Source of the DNA: Chlorokybus atmophyticus | Lineage: Eukaryota; Streptophyta; Chlorokybophyceae; Chlorokybales; Chlorokybaceae | NCBI GenBank assembly: GCA_009103225.1 | Contig: RHPI01000026.1 | Coordinates: 367,210-431,209, forward strand | DNA: 64,000 bases | Direction: 5' to 3' | Part shown: one piece after another, positions 39,358 to 52,100 of the stretch | How the letters are laid out: every line of letters begins with the position of its first letter | How positions within the stretch are numbered: position 1 is the first letter of the stretch | Position numbers and translations under genes: made by a program | Notes under the pieces: model-generated | The model's database searches: none | The model's input: only the letters and a program-made list of their open reading frames with translations | What the model was told of the DNA's origin: nothing

Positions 39358-41721
39358 ATGGTGACGGAGGCGCTGTTGGGGTTGGCGCAGCCAAGCTTGC
39401 AGGCGGCCACAGGGCTGTGGGCTGCGACGAATGCTAGTAGGAGCAGCCGCCGTGCTGTGCGGCCTGCACCTCCTGCCCGCATTGTGGCGAGGGCCGCCGG
39501 TGCTACTTCCAGGCGAAACGCAGCACCAGGTTAGCACATGGTGTGCCTTGGATTTTGCAGCTTAATTGTGTCCTGCTAAGCACTGAATGCAATGGTTGTG
39601 TTGTGTAGCATGCAGTGACTATTCTGTGAGGAGGAATGCATGCATGCTGAGTTGAACTTGGCTGAACTGAACTAGCGGTCATCTTGGCAGCGTTTCCACC
39701 TCAGCGACTGCAAGAGTTTCAGCAGCTGTTGTCGGAGTTGACTCAGGTGAGGAGTGACGACGCAATGCTCATCGCCATGCCTACGCTGCACACATTGGTC
39801 AGTCTTCCAATTGGTGGACGTGCATTGAGAGCGTTTGCTGCTTAGGTGGCGGTAACCAGTGGTCCCAAAGGTGTCGAACGAGCTTTTCAGGGTGGTCAGG
39901 CGCTAGCTTCCATCGCATTTGATTGGTTGCAGGCAAGTGCGTGTGCTCTTGTGCAAGGTCTATAATGCTAGCACCGTAGTGTTTTCTTGATTATGCATTC
40001 ATGCAGGGAGATAGGCCACAGCCGCCGGCTTTGCTGCGCAAGTTGTTTGAGAAGCTGGGTGCTACCTACATCAAACTTGGCCAGTTCATAGCCTCAACCC
40101 CGACACTTTTCCCACCAGAGTACGTGAATGAATTCCAGAGCTGCTTGGACAAGACTCCACCCATTGATTACGCCATCATAAGAAGCATCATTGCTTCAGA
40201 GTTGAAGAGACCCATTGATGAGGTGTTCGAGTCTATAGACCCGGTGCCTCTTGCCTCCGCTTCCATCGCGCAGGTGCGGGTTGTGTGAGATTACAGTTGC
40301 ACTGAGAATGCATTGTTGCATGCTAGTCACTTTGTTACACACGCACAGGTTCATTCAGGTGTGCTCAAGGGTTCCAGTGCCGCTGTAGCCATCAAGGTTC
40401 TGAAGCCTGGAGTGGAAAGCATCTTGAGTACTGATTTGAGCTTTCTGGTTTCTGGAGCCAAAGTGCTGGAGTTCTTGGCACCAGAAATGCAGCGAACATC
40501 TGTTGCGGGGATACTCGATGATATTCGCCAGAGCATGCTTGAGGAGGTTAGTGCTTGCTGCCGGCAGTCCTCATGCATTTAGGGCTTTGCAAGAAGAAGC
40601 TCAAGCAGGTGCTGTTCGGAACTCTGACAGGTGGATTTTAAGACAGAGGCTCAGAACATTGAAGCTTTCAGGTCATTCCTGTTCCGCACTGGTGTAACTT
40701 CAGTCACTGCGCCGGAAGTGTATACATCGTTATCAACAAAGGTGAGATCACGACTCATTGCCGGTGTGTTGTCGTTGCATTGCTGCATGTTGTGTACATA
40801 TTATGCAAGCCAACTAGGACGTCACACCAGGACTGCCATTGAGTTGTCTATGCCAATGCGCACAGAGGATTCTGGTCATGGAGCGTTTCTATGGCAAGCC
40901 TCTGACAGACCTGGCAGCCATTCGGCGCTATCTTCCTGGCTCATCTCCAGAGACGCTACTAATTGATGCCTTGAACACTTGGTTCGCCAGCGTGCTGCTC
41001 TGCGAGAGCTTCCACGCGGATGTGCATGGCGGTAACCTCATGGTGCTACAAGATGGCAGGGTGGGATTCATTGACTTTGGCATTGTTGGGCGCATCTCCA
41101 AGGACACATTCACTGCTATGCAGGTAATGCGCCACACAAAGCATGTTGCAAGTTTGTGTGCTTATTGGTCTGCGACAGTGTTATCAAAGCTCTCAAGTCA
41201 GAAGCGTTCATGCCATGTTGCGTTGATGCTGTGCATGATGTTACTTTACTGCCCTCACCTGCAGGCGTTTCTGGGGGCGTTTTCAACCGAAGATTACCGC
41301 ACGATGGCGCTGTCCTTATCTCAAATGGGAGCGACCTCAGCCGTCGTGGACATTGATAGCTTCGCCAAAGATCTCAAGAAGGTCCTGACGCAAGTGCGCG
41401 CTGTTGATGCTGATGTCCTGCTCGGCACGTCCATGTCTGTCGCTGCGACCGTGCAAACTGAGGAAATTAATGCTCTCTTACTTGATGTGGTGAGTAATTA
41501 TAGCAGCTACTTGTGGATTGATTGCGTGCGACTAGGTGAGCACTTGTCGATAAGTGCCTGTCCTTTTGCAGGTGCGTGTTGGTGAGGCTTACGGTCTACG
41601 CTTTCCACGGGAGTTTGGGCTGCTGCTGAAGCAGCTGCTGTACTTTGATCGGTATACGCGCTTGCTAGCACCTACGCTGAGGATCCTGGATGATGACAGG
41701 ATTATGGTGGGGAACACCTGA
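39358..41721 (+). CDS. Plastid ABC1-family (ABC1K) atypical protein kinase
   Basis: Nine exons: 39358-39529, 39691-39746, 39846-39932, 40007-40273, 40349-40546, 40631-40741, 40866-41123, 41265-41489, 41572-41721; phase-consistent, 507 aa. ABC1K/UbiB proteins control prenyl-quinone metabolism and plastoglobule function in plastids. Motifs in order: transit peptide rich in Ala/Arg/Ser; KLGQ (128-131) of the ABC1-specific KxGQ motif in ATYIKLGQFIASTPTLFPPE; ASASIAQVHSG; the ATP-site lysine in VAIKVLKPG (about 210); ERFYG; HADVHGGN (347-354) catalytic loop; and GFIDFGIVGRI with the metal-binding DFG (367-369). All expected catalytic residues are present. The intron at 39933-40006 has a GC donor (CAG then GCAAGT). 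Which of the many plant ABC1K groups it belongs to cannot be decided by eye. Confidence 0.92.
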
Positions 41722-42715
41722 TGAGAATTGTGTGCGTCTGTGCGTGATGCGCACGTGTTGTTTGCAGGCTGTTTAGCTCTAGATTGAGGTGCATTGTAGA
41801 TGTTGATTGCCATTTATAGTTGCATTGTGGTGCAGTTCCTGAGAATGGAACTGCTGTTACCCAATTGCTAGCTTGAACTTGTTGACGCCAATTACTAGTG
41901 CAAGGGGGTTGTCGATGAAGTTGACTTGCATGTTACGACACGACAGCCCGCATGGCATCCTACATTTTTGTAACTCTATCCTTATGCACCGTTCATATTC
42001 GTTCTGGGGAAAGCTGTGTGCATTTATTATGCAACACAGTATGTCTGCTGGGGGTGCAGCTGCTAGTTGATGTGTACATAAGGGTAAAGGGGCAATGCAC
42101 CATGCACCGAGTGTTTAGCACGCGTGCAGCATGTATATAAGCTCGCACATACTCCGCCTGCTGTGCAGGTGATTACCTCTGCTGCTTGCAGCACTCCTTC
42201 GTTCCCCACCCTGCCCCGTGGTTATCTAGAGTCCTAAGGTCCTAGGGTCTTGAAGTTAAGCGCTGCTCTGGGGCCCCCAAATCTGTTGCTATGCTTAATG
42301 TGACTGTGCCGTTGGACTTGACTGCTTGATTGCTCCAGTGTGCATTGCTAAGTTGCATTTATTTGCTTTGTACATACGCGTGCGCTCTCTTGCTTGCATC
42401 GAAAACACTAGGAAGCCCACACATTGCAGCCACATCCACAGTGAATTTGCATGTGTACCGCAGGTATTGTACTAGTCAATAATGACTTTGCAACCATGCT
42501 CTGACCTGAATTTGCAGCTGGGCCCAACTCCATCACCCAAACGCTGCACATCAACAAGCAATCAGCCCTATTTCGCGGCCAGGTTGCCATGTTGGCTTCT
42601 TTCTCGCTGTCATTGACATGAAACCTGGGCATGCAGCGATGGTAATCTGGCTTCTACCGGCGCACACGTGAAGAAACAGCATCAAACCACAACAGGCTCC
42701 GTTTTAGCATGGTGC
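41722..42715. other. Intergenic region
   Basis: 3' flank of the ABC1K gene and presumed promoter of the next gene. No supported feature. Confidence 0.4.
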
Positions 42716-45287
42716 ATGCGCAGCGCCATGGCGGCCGCGGTGGTGGCGACGGCGACGGTGGCGGCGGTGGTGACGGCCGGTCTGGTCGTGGCAGGAGTTC
42801 CGCGCCGCCTGGCGCTAGTGTACGGATCTGCTGCCACGTGGCATCTGGTGCCGGGGCTGGTGGCTGCGGCCGTTGTCGGACTGGCGCTGCGCTTGCTGCT
42901 GTGAGTTGAGATTGCGCTTGACAGCTGCCGAATGGCCTAAGCTCACTTAGTATTACTGCCATTGTAAGTCACACGTAAGCATGCTGTGAGCTAATGCATG
43001 CAACTTGCAGTATCACACAGCCATGCCTCTGGACTGTGCTGCGTTACCACACAGTATCTGTCGCCCTAGTCTAAACACGAATGGTGTCTTGTGCATGTCA
43101 CTTGGTGTGCAGCTCGGTGCTGCACCTCGCGTGTTATTGGTTCTGGTGCTCTGTGTCCAGTGGCTGTTCAGGAGTGCGGCTGTCTCAAGTCTTCAGTGCA
43201 TCCAAGGTGCATGTCTATCAGCTTACGTTAAAAGCAGGCAGTGCACATGCGCATTGCCTGCTATTAATGTCAGGGTGGAAGGTCGGTTGGGGTGATGTTA
43301 CATGCAAAGTCCGACGTCGTGAACAACAGTCTTCTGTTTTGCAAACAAGGGTGGTTGTCTCCATGTGTAAAGTATGATGAGCGTTCATGTGCGTTTGTGT
43401 AAGAGCTATAGTACATCCGAAGTTGAAGCAAAGTTCTGTTACCGTGGCTTTGCTGAACTCAATTGCTAACCTCATGACTGGGACTGCAAGCTGCTATGGC
43501 TACAGTTCCTTACGGCACCATTGAGCTCACGCACTGAATCATGTTAGCTTATTGATGTACTTATATGTTAGGCGGTGTACGGGGAAGCGAGCGCCAGACA
43601 AGCGCACGGTGTGGTTGCTTCTGACTGTTCAGCTTAGCTTAGGACTGCTCGCAGCTGAGAGATGGCTGCTTAAGTTGAACTACCCAGTGAGTGGCGCTCA
43701 AGCCTACTATACCGCAACTCTCTACCCGTTCGCACTGCTCTCATCCCTTAACTGGCCTGCACTGGCCTGGTTGCCTGCGCTGGTAGCCTGGTGGAACCCT
43801 GCCAATACGCTGCCATGGCTTCGTGACGGCGCAGCTGCATTGTCTGCAGCCCTGGCATTATGCGCGTGCATCGCGTGTGTGTACCAGTGGCTGGACAGCA
43901 AACGAGGCGCTGCGTGGAGATGTGCTGCGATTGTGGCATTGGCTGCAGCTGCAGTGAGTCAGCTTCACGTGCATTCAGGTATGGTGTGCAAACGCGTGCG
44001 CAGTAGATAGTGCATTCATTCTTGAACAACATCGAAAGCTCTCATGTGCATAGTTCTGTGACGCATAACGCAAATTGGCGTATCTATAGGAGTCAACTGT
44101 TTTTTGCTTGGCAAAGAGTGCCTTTCTGAGTTACTTTGCGTGTGGCTTTGTTGTTTGTGATCTAGCTAGCGCAACCTAATGCTCTGCTGGCAGTCTCCAA
44201 AGACTACCGTGTGCTTGAAGCGAGGCACTCGCTGACTGGGTACGTTGCCGTGGTTGAGGGCCGTGAATCCCGTTTGATGCGCTGCGATCACTCTCTTCTC
44301 GGAGGCGTGTTCGTGGAATCTGGCGACTCTGTCTTTGGTATGTTGATCAGTTCAATAACGAGTTTAGCTTGATTGTCCAGGAGCACATGATGCCTTTGCA
44401 AACACACTGGCATGCATGCATGCATGCGCACGCACACGTGTGTGTGTGCGCACACACATATGCAAATAAGCACCACATATCCATATGCACTGACACACCC
44501 ACCCACTTGTGCAGCTGTCTTTCATCTTCTGGAGGCCGCCCGATTGCTCCAGCAACAGCAAGCTGACCGCAAGTTAACAGCATTGCAAATCGGACTTGGC
44601 TGCGGGATCGCTGCTTCGGCACTGCACACACATGGATACGCTGTAGATGTCGCAGAGATCGACCCCGTTGTATACAGCTACGCTGTCAAACACTTCAGCT
44701 TCCCGGTAACAAAGGGAAGAGTCTTTCTGCAAGACGCCAGGGAACTGCTTGACAGCAACGCCACGCATGGCGCATACGATATCATCCTGCACGACGTGTT
44801 CACGGGTGGCACTGTGCCGGGCTCGCTGTTCACAGTGGAGGCCTTCCGCGGCGTGTTGCGTGCGCTTCGGCCCAACGGCGTGTTTGTTTTAAACATGGCC
44901 GGGGACCCAAATAGTCGCGCATTGAGAGCGGTGTTTACAACCTTCAGAACAGTCTTCCCTAACAGTCGCTGCTTTATTGAATCCGTGCCACACGACGTGA
45001 AAAAGGAGAGCTCGTTTCGCAATGTTGTGCTGTTTGCTTCGGAAGGCTCCTTGAAGTTTAGACCAGCAGAAGTGATGGATGCTCTCGGGTCTGAGATGCG
45101 CGCTTGGGTCCTGACAGAGTACTTGTCTTGGGAAGTGGAGTTTAATGAGCTCGCTCGCAACGGGACCGTGCTAGTTGATGGTAACAATCCTCTGGATGAA
45201 TGGCAGCGACCATCCGCCTTGACTCATTGGACCATCATGAGAGAGATTTTGCCCATTGATTTCTGGTTAAATTCTGTGGTAACATAG
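42716..45287 (+). CDS. Multi-pass membrane protein with spermidine-synthase-like (SAM-fold) domain
   Basis: Four exons join in phase: 42716-42900, 43572-43978, 44170-44337, 44515-45287, giving 510 aa. A second ATG at 42728 is equally possible. The N-terminal half (about 1-195) is very hydrophobic with several likely membrane helices, for example TVWLLLTVQLSLGLLAAE and GAAALSAALALCACIACVYQ. The C-terminal half has a Rossmann SAM-binding core: ALQIGLGCGIAAS (GxGxG at 280-284), the acidic residue in VAEIDP, VFLQDARELL, and YDIILHDVFTGGTVPGSLF. That last block is typical of the spermine/spermidine synthase-like proteins of fungi that also carry N-terminal membrane helices. The substrate is unknown, and true polyamine synthase activity should not be assumed. 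The 671-bp first intron could hide a small exon. Confidence 0.8.
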
Positions 45288-47832
45288 TGTCAGTGCTGTG
45301 TTGTAGCGAATGTGTATACTGTGTGGGTAGCTCGAGTGGAAGTAAATGTATGAGTGTGGGATAGGTCATCTGTTCTGATCATGGTCGCATTGATCGCCAA
45401 CATGACAGGTACACGTCTCTGACGAGTATTGTCACCAATCTTGTGGCCAACTTTTCATGTAGGCTGTGGTGCTTGTGAACGTGCTGCTACAAACAAACGT
45501 GATAGCAATACTGCGACCAAGCAGAAAGTGTGCACAGTAAGGAAGCAGATTACTCCATGTCCTGGGCCATGATGTTAACGTTTAGTTTATCCGCTTCGTA
45601 TGAAGCGCAAGAGCTCCCAAGAGATCTGAATCTGCCAACTGCTAGTACTTCATTGATGTTCATCTAATCTTTCATTGCGGACCATAATAATTTGTGGTAC
45701 AGAGTGCACGAGCTGATAGATATCTCGCAGTATATGTAGGGTTCTCATAGCAAACCTGCAGCGTTTAGCGCGCGCATGCGCACATGTGTATTGGAAACCT
45801 CATTGTACACAAGGTCGTGTCGCTGCTGGCGGCGCGAGAGACGTTAGCGACGTGGCTGTGGCGAGGGGGAGGGGCCGAGAGCAAAGCACCACTCCCATCG
45901 CGCTTGACCTGGTCATGGCGTGGGCCCTACGCCCTATCTCAGGCCAAGCTCCATGCCTTACATTGTCAGGTTAGTTGAGCCATTGCTGCATGCTGCCAGA
46001 TGCTTGCCCCTCGGCCATTGCATTGCACGGCACATAGCAGCATTTAGGGTAGCGAATAGGTGGCCCCAGTTTCAATGAAATTGCCTTTGCTTGCCCTATT
46101 ATGCATCTTTGCCTGTACACGCATGTTTATGTTGGACATACCATAATCTGTACCCTATACACAGGGGCAAGGAACTTGATGAGACAAGCACTTGATGAGA
46201 CAAGCACTTCTAAACAAACACCCTACAGCGATCATAGGCAGAGGACCAAACCACACCCTAGCAACATGCCTGACTAGTGCATATGAATGTTACCAATAGT
46301 TATTGACACATCAAGGCGTAATGCGTAGCTTGCGTTCATAAAATGTAGTCATTAAAATGGCTTGAGCATCGCAGTAGAAAATGGCTGGTGTGGCTTTTAG
46401 GTTTGTGTTTCTTGTTACTAGTTGGGCGAGTGGCGGTTATGCATGGTGACATCAATAACAGCAACGCCCCATTGCATGCCGATCATAATAGAGGATGAAA
46501 GGCACATGGCTCGCTCGCCCTTCGTGGTTACCTACAGCGACGCCCCATCGTAGCCTTAGGGGCTATTGCTCTGGGTTTGCTGTGTCCATGTGCTTACATC
46601 TGTAACGTGCAACAATATACATTATTATATACCTCATGCACGTCTTTGGGCTTCAGATGCAACTTGCCGTGTTCAATTGATTGAACCCTGCTAATTATCA
46701 ATTATTTGATATCACATGCACGCACTCATTTCAAAGCCTCAAGGAGAAAACGAAGGAGATCCTGTCGAGCTGTGATGTGTGTTGCATTGGCAAAGATGAC
46801 AACTTGAAGTCGTCACATACAATGCCACCATCAGTAAGGGTCAGCAACCACAGCGTGCACACTCGAGCATCCAAACATGCTGGCACAATGCATACATAGC
46901 AGCGCAGCGACAGCAGTGTGCTGCATGCATGGGACTGCATGCTGCGCGCGCCATGGGCGCCAACCCTAACCCTGGCTGCGGCGACGCAGTTACGGCCAGC
47001 CGGACAGTAAAGAGTCAAGACGGCAGGAGGAGGAAGGGTGTGGGGAAGGAAGGAGGGAGGGGAAGTCCAAGTCCTGCTGCTGTTGTGACCGCTGGTGCTG
47101 CAGCAAGTGGGCCGCTAATTGGGTGGCGATGCTGCAGGTAACCACGATTGCAACATGTGCATGCTTGACTAACAGGGGGGCTTAGATGTAGGTGTAGTAG
47201 AGTAGCCCGGTGGTCGTGTGGAAGCAACGAGGTGAGTATGTTTTGCAGAGCGTTGCATACGTGGTGTGGTCTGAATGGGCATACCCTCTCGCATTTTCTG
47301 TATACAATGCTTGAGCGACCACATTCCGCATTGTTTGTACAACTATCAAGGCTGAGCAACAAGCACTGTACAAACTCTAGCAATGGCAATACACACGGAT
47401 AGCACAGCACTCAAGCAATATCGTTAATATTACCAAATGTACAGCGGGGGGTGCGGACCGCACCAATACAACAGGACTCAGACAGGGCCTATCACATGCT
47501 ACCTGCATGCAAATAGGCAACAGGGTACAGACCGTTTCTGACCAAAACGGCGGTGTCACAATCCAAACCATTACTCAATCGAATCTAGCTACATACATAA
47601 CCTTCTCAACTCGCTTCCAGTTTCCTGGGCGCATCAATGGCTGAACCTGGCAACGCGTGTTGTGATGCTGATGTGTCCAGACCATACTGCGCGTCCAGAA
47701 CAGCACAAGTCGAATTATTTCGCTGCATCCTTCCCCTCCTGCGCACATAAACAATGCCAAGCTTGCCATACCATCAAAGGCTACAGCACTCTATCACCAT
47801 ACGCTATCACCATGCATTGAACAGGCATGATG
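45288..47832. other. Intergenic region, 2.5 kb
   Basis: No gene with family similarity found on either strand. Short open frames (for example near 45784-45978 and 46681-46899) have no convincing coding signature. Confidence 0.4.
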
Positions 47833-50800
47833 TTACGGACATGGATTGCAGTAAAGCCGTCGACATCCTACCTGCTTGGTGGATTCCTCGCCCGTGACTT
47901 TGCGAGCCAGATCTGCAGCAAGCTTTCTGAACATCAGGAAGTAAAACATCTCAAGGTAGCGGCGGGTTTCCATGCGCTCGACATTCGTACGAAAGCGCCA
48001 GAAACTGTATATGCGCGACAGCGACAGCAACCTCTTCGCATACAACTGCCACGTGTAGCGCGTTTTCACCCTCTCAATGGCACCCTCACTGAGCTTGTCC
48101 CAGTAGGATGCATCCTCCTGCAGTGGATCCATCGGTCTTTGCATAAGATGCACAGAATATGCATTGCGCGTACCACCTAACTAAAGCTCCTTCGCAAGTG
48201 CACACACATGCATGTCTTGCATTTGATGTACACACGCACACGCATGCGCACATGCACGTGCGCATGCATGCAGATGTTTGCTCATACCTTGCAATCCTTG
48301 CAAAACTTTAGCATGCGATCTACGACTTGCTGAGGATGATGTGGATCAATATGGAAGCCAGACACACCGTCCTCAATAATTTCAATAGGCCCGCCATAGA
48401 TTGTTCCAAAAGTGGGCAGACCACAACTGCAAATTTTATTTAATGACAGTATCAGTGGCTGGAAAGCTTACAACAAGTGTAGAAACCTGCAAATGCCAAT
48501 GATTACCTCATAGCCTCAACCACAGTCAAGCCGAAGCCCTCGTACAGGGCTGGCTGGACAAAGGCTCCTTTGTTGTCCGCAGTGAAGCGGTAGAATTCAC
48601 CAACAAGCTCCTTGTCCGTCTGCATGACTACCCAACGCACCTGTGCAAAAGAGGCTTATATTAATCAGGTCGAAGACATGACAACGATGACAGCCTTGCC
48701 GCATAGTTGTTCCAGTGCAAAGCGAATCAATTCATCTAAACTGTATCCCGCATCAGTGGTCTCTTGTCAACTACAAGTGACTCTTGTCAGCCGGTCTGAC
48801 AAGAGTCACTTGACTGACTTTGCTTTCGGCGTTTGACGCAACAGTGCGTAGCACTGACCTCCTTGTGCAGGTCGTGTTTCTCAAACAGCTGGTGCATGCG
48901 TCTGATCTGTTCTTGCTCTTCAGAATCGTTGGACTTGGACTCGTCTATTTGCCCACCTACAACGAGCAAGTTGACAAGCTTGCGCAGCTCCGGGGTCGTC
49001 GCATACCACTCCACCAACCCAGTGATGTTCTTCACCTTGTCCAACCTTGCCATTGTAAACAGCAGAGGCTTCTTTGTGTCTTCCAACTGCCCGCACGCGT
49101 CATTGCAGTTCTGCACATGACAACATGTCGGATCGCAATCATCAAGGGCAGTGCAAGCAGGGACCTGTTGCATGCCTTGGCAAAAAGTACAGAACTCTAA
49201 GTTTACCTCACCATACACGAGCGCTTCAACATCCTTGAGTTTTGGGCTGCGCCTGTCGCGCTGGTTGGCGGGGAAGAAGCAGTCAGGGTCGGCGCCAGGT
49301 GCAACAATATTGAACTTTGGGTCCCTGACATCAATGCCGTCCACCACTCTGTATAGGTGCGGCATTGTGAAGGAGGAGTAGCTTTCGTACTGCCCAACGG
49401 ATGTCTTGGTCCCTGCTATCTCTTGATACGTCGAGGTGATGATGAAGTTTGCAGAGTTCATTGAGATCACATCGGCTGTATACTGGCAGGAGAAGTGGTA
49501 CTGGTCTTCATAGTCCTGCCAGTACAAATCGCTCTGCGGGTACTTGACCACCTCCAGCGCGTGAGCGATGTTGCACTGTGTTACACCCAAGCGCCTTGCG
49601 AGCATACTGGCCACAAGGTTGCCATCAGAGTAATTACCTGCATACCCGCACACAAACTGGTAAGTGAAATGCCATCTGCAGTGTGTACAACAGCACCAAT
49701 TGTCATGTCGAATGTGTACTCTAGCACTTGAACCCAGTACCACAAGAGCTGTCAATGCTTACCAATGACAAAGTCCGGATCCTCACTTATTTGCTCCTTC
49801 AACACTGGATACGCGTCCTGTGCAAACCGCTCGAGGTACGGCCAGATCTTGAAGCGTGAAATCCATTGAGGTATCACCTGTGTCCAACAGTAGTGGTCAC
49901 AATGTAGTGATGTGGTCATAATGTAGCTTGCAATGACTGACGTTGAGAACTGTCACTCACCTGGCCTTTTTCATTACGGAAAGGCACCCGCACAATTCTT
50001 GCGTACTTTGTGCCATTGATGCGCTCCACAGGCTGGTTGCAAGTGGTGCCTTGCGCGTCTGGAATCAATCTTGTAAGCACCACAATCTCGGGTTCTATGT
50101 CCAAGCCTTGGCTTTCGATGCTTGCGAGCATCTCTTGCTCCAGCGCGCGGACTTGGTTGAGGATGTACACGACCTGCCCGCCAGTGTCCGGTTTGCCTAG
50201 CACCTGCGCATGGACGCGTAAGCGTGTGTTCCAGCGCACGCACGCAGTTGCAAGCATGCGCTGGAACACACGCCGCGAGACGAAGTTAACTGCTATATGT
50301 CAAAGTGCTTTGCATGCTCACAGACGTGGTGTACATATCAGAGACAGGGTACATGAAGCCACTCGCTCGCAACAGCCAGCATACTGACATGCAGCTGCGG
50401 TTGTGTGCACGACTGCCTTGTGCATTGTTCTTCAGTGACCACTTGCCCCCTCTCAGGTACGTCACGAAGAAAAGGAACATGATGTGACCTACCCCTTGCT
50501 GGCCAAAGAAACCATGCGGCGACACAATCGCAATGGTGAATATCAACGGCAGCTGGCTGAGGAACTTCTCCAGGCCCTCTGGCGATGGTGCTTCCAGCAC
50601 ATCAGCAAGCAGCTTCATCATGCTGCGGATCTGCAATCAGGAAAACAGAGTCTCACAGATGGTGCCAGAAGGCCAGCATTGCATGCAGATAGTGTAAATA
50701 CATGACGAACCAAACGACAGCTACCTTCTGTACACTTCGGCCCCACCCCGGCTCGAAGCCAAGGTGACGCAACTGCTCCTCGTGATCTTTCCATGTCTCT

Positions 50801-52100
50801 GTCTCCGGACGTCCGTCCAGCAGCTCATCCGCCACTGACAGTGCCTGCAGGTGAAGCATGTTACCTGTGATACTTGAGACGGATATAGCAGAGACTGTTA
50901 TCTCATTGTGTCCGCAAGGTGCAATAGCATGCACAAACAGTGCCCTTACATCTTGTAGCTCCTCAACAGTTCTGGTGTTGGTGTTAAGCAACATCTGGCG
51001 TCCGCGGTGCTCCAGATCGCGCAGAAACTCAACGAGCTCCTTTGTTCCTTTCCCGGAGAGATCAAACATGCGGCCCGAGAGGAAGCGGTTCTGCAAACAA
51101 CTGCCTCATTGACTGACTCCCAATGCATGTGAGTATGCGCATGTTGCTTACAAGAAACTCAACGCCTTTCCCAATTGAACTGGCTTCGCGCATTTTGGGA
51201 AAGTCGCGCTCGAACGGGCTCAAGTCTAACTCCAATACAGGGCCATCATGGCCATTTACCAAGCGTTCCTTCTTTTGCAAATAGGTAGTAACAGGTATCT
51301 CCTTCAAGGTGACATCCTGCATCACAAACATGCAAAATGAAGTCAGCAACAAATAGCATGCTGGAGCTGCTTACAATTATCTGTGAGTTGAGTTGTTGCT
51401 TACAGGTTCACGGATACTGCAAACAACAACTTTGCTTGCATGGGTTGAACAATAAAGCACGGTGTCATATAACAAACACATCTCTTACCTGCATGTGAAT
51501 CTCAAAATACCTCCATTTAGCGACCTGCGACAGAGAAGGGCCAAGCAAAAGTGAGGCCACATACAATCTTTCATACAGTTTTCCAGAATTTGAGATAGCC
51601 GTGTTCAACAGGTGTGCATGCACCAGTGCTGTTTTTATGAGAAGGGGGGGGGGGGGGGGGGGGGGGCCCGATCTTGGGCTTTCAACGAAGGAGCAGAATG
51701 TCGCGTTCGGNCGACAAGTCCAGTCACGCGAGATCTCGATGACAATGCACTTGCCATGAAGATCAAACACCAACGCCAAGGCGATAGCAACCGATAAGCA
51801 AGCAGTCCTTGCTGTGACACACTGGTCCAAACCAACCTTGGTGCGGACAGAGAGGTACAAGTAGGGAGGCAGGACGACTGCCTCCTGCGTGAAAGAGATA
51901 ATGGCGCAAACTGTGGTCTTGGCCAGGGCGCATGAGGAGTTCTCGCCGCAGACCTCATCGAGGCCGTCCACAACCTGGCCCCGGTTAAGTATGCGGGGGC
52001 CCTGCTCACCGTAGCGCCTGATTAGCAGCAGCATGTCTTTCTTGTGCTGCTGCATTATCTCCGCCAGCTGCTTGCCCATGACGCATGTTGCCGTGGCCAT
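47833..52100 (-). CDS. SUS: Sucrose synthase
   Basis: Thirteen exons: 51837-52100, 51489-51524, 51152-51316, 50950-51090, 50725-50844, 50493-50630, 49961-50203, 49763-49877, 49207-49637, 48859-49110, 48507-48640, 48288-48426, 47833-48117; all in phase, 820 aa, the usual full length. The enzyme (GT4 family) interconverts sucrose + UDP and UDP-glucose + fructose in the cytosol. Recognisable blocks: [23 protein letters not shown]-like [117 protein letters not shown], and the GT4 E-x7-E in [12 protein letters not shown]. The C-terminus [15 protein letters not shown] is typical. The N-terminus lacks the phosphorylated RxxS motif of plant enzymes. The 96-bp intron at 49111-49206 is open in frame. 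The first intron holds a 23-G run and an N (51711). Confidence 0.97.
50222..50273. other. Perfect 17-bp inverted repeat in a sucrose synthase intron
   Basis: Arms 50222-50238 (GCGTGTGTTCCAGCGCA) and 50257-50273 are exact reverse complements around an 18-nt loop, inside the intron at 50204-50492. It can form a stable hairpin; no function is shown. Confidence 0.85.
51644..51711. repeat. Poly-G run (23 nt) followed by a single N
   Basis: G run at 51644-51666, N at 51711, in the first sucrose synthase intron. Likely a hard-to-sequence site or contig join. Confidence 0.9.

Noticed and set aside
43005-43377. Extra hydrophobic exon in the spermidine-synthase-like gene
   Set aside because: Possible hydrophobic frames exist here, but none joins both neighbours in phase, whereas direct splicing 42900 to 43572 does.
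48118-48153. Upstream extension of the last sucrose synthase exon to 48153
   Set aside because: No acceptor of the right phase; the acceptor ending at 48118 joins CKDCK to EDASYWDK as in other sucrose synthases.
51325-51488. Micro-exons in the sucrose synthase gene at 51380-51420
   Set aside because: Candidate splice signals exist, but they give stops or break phase; direct joining of the flanking exons gives correct family spacing.
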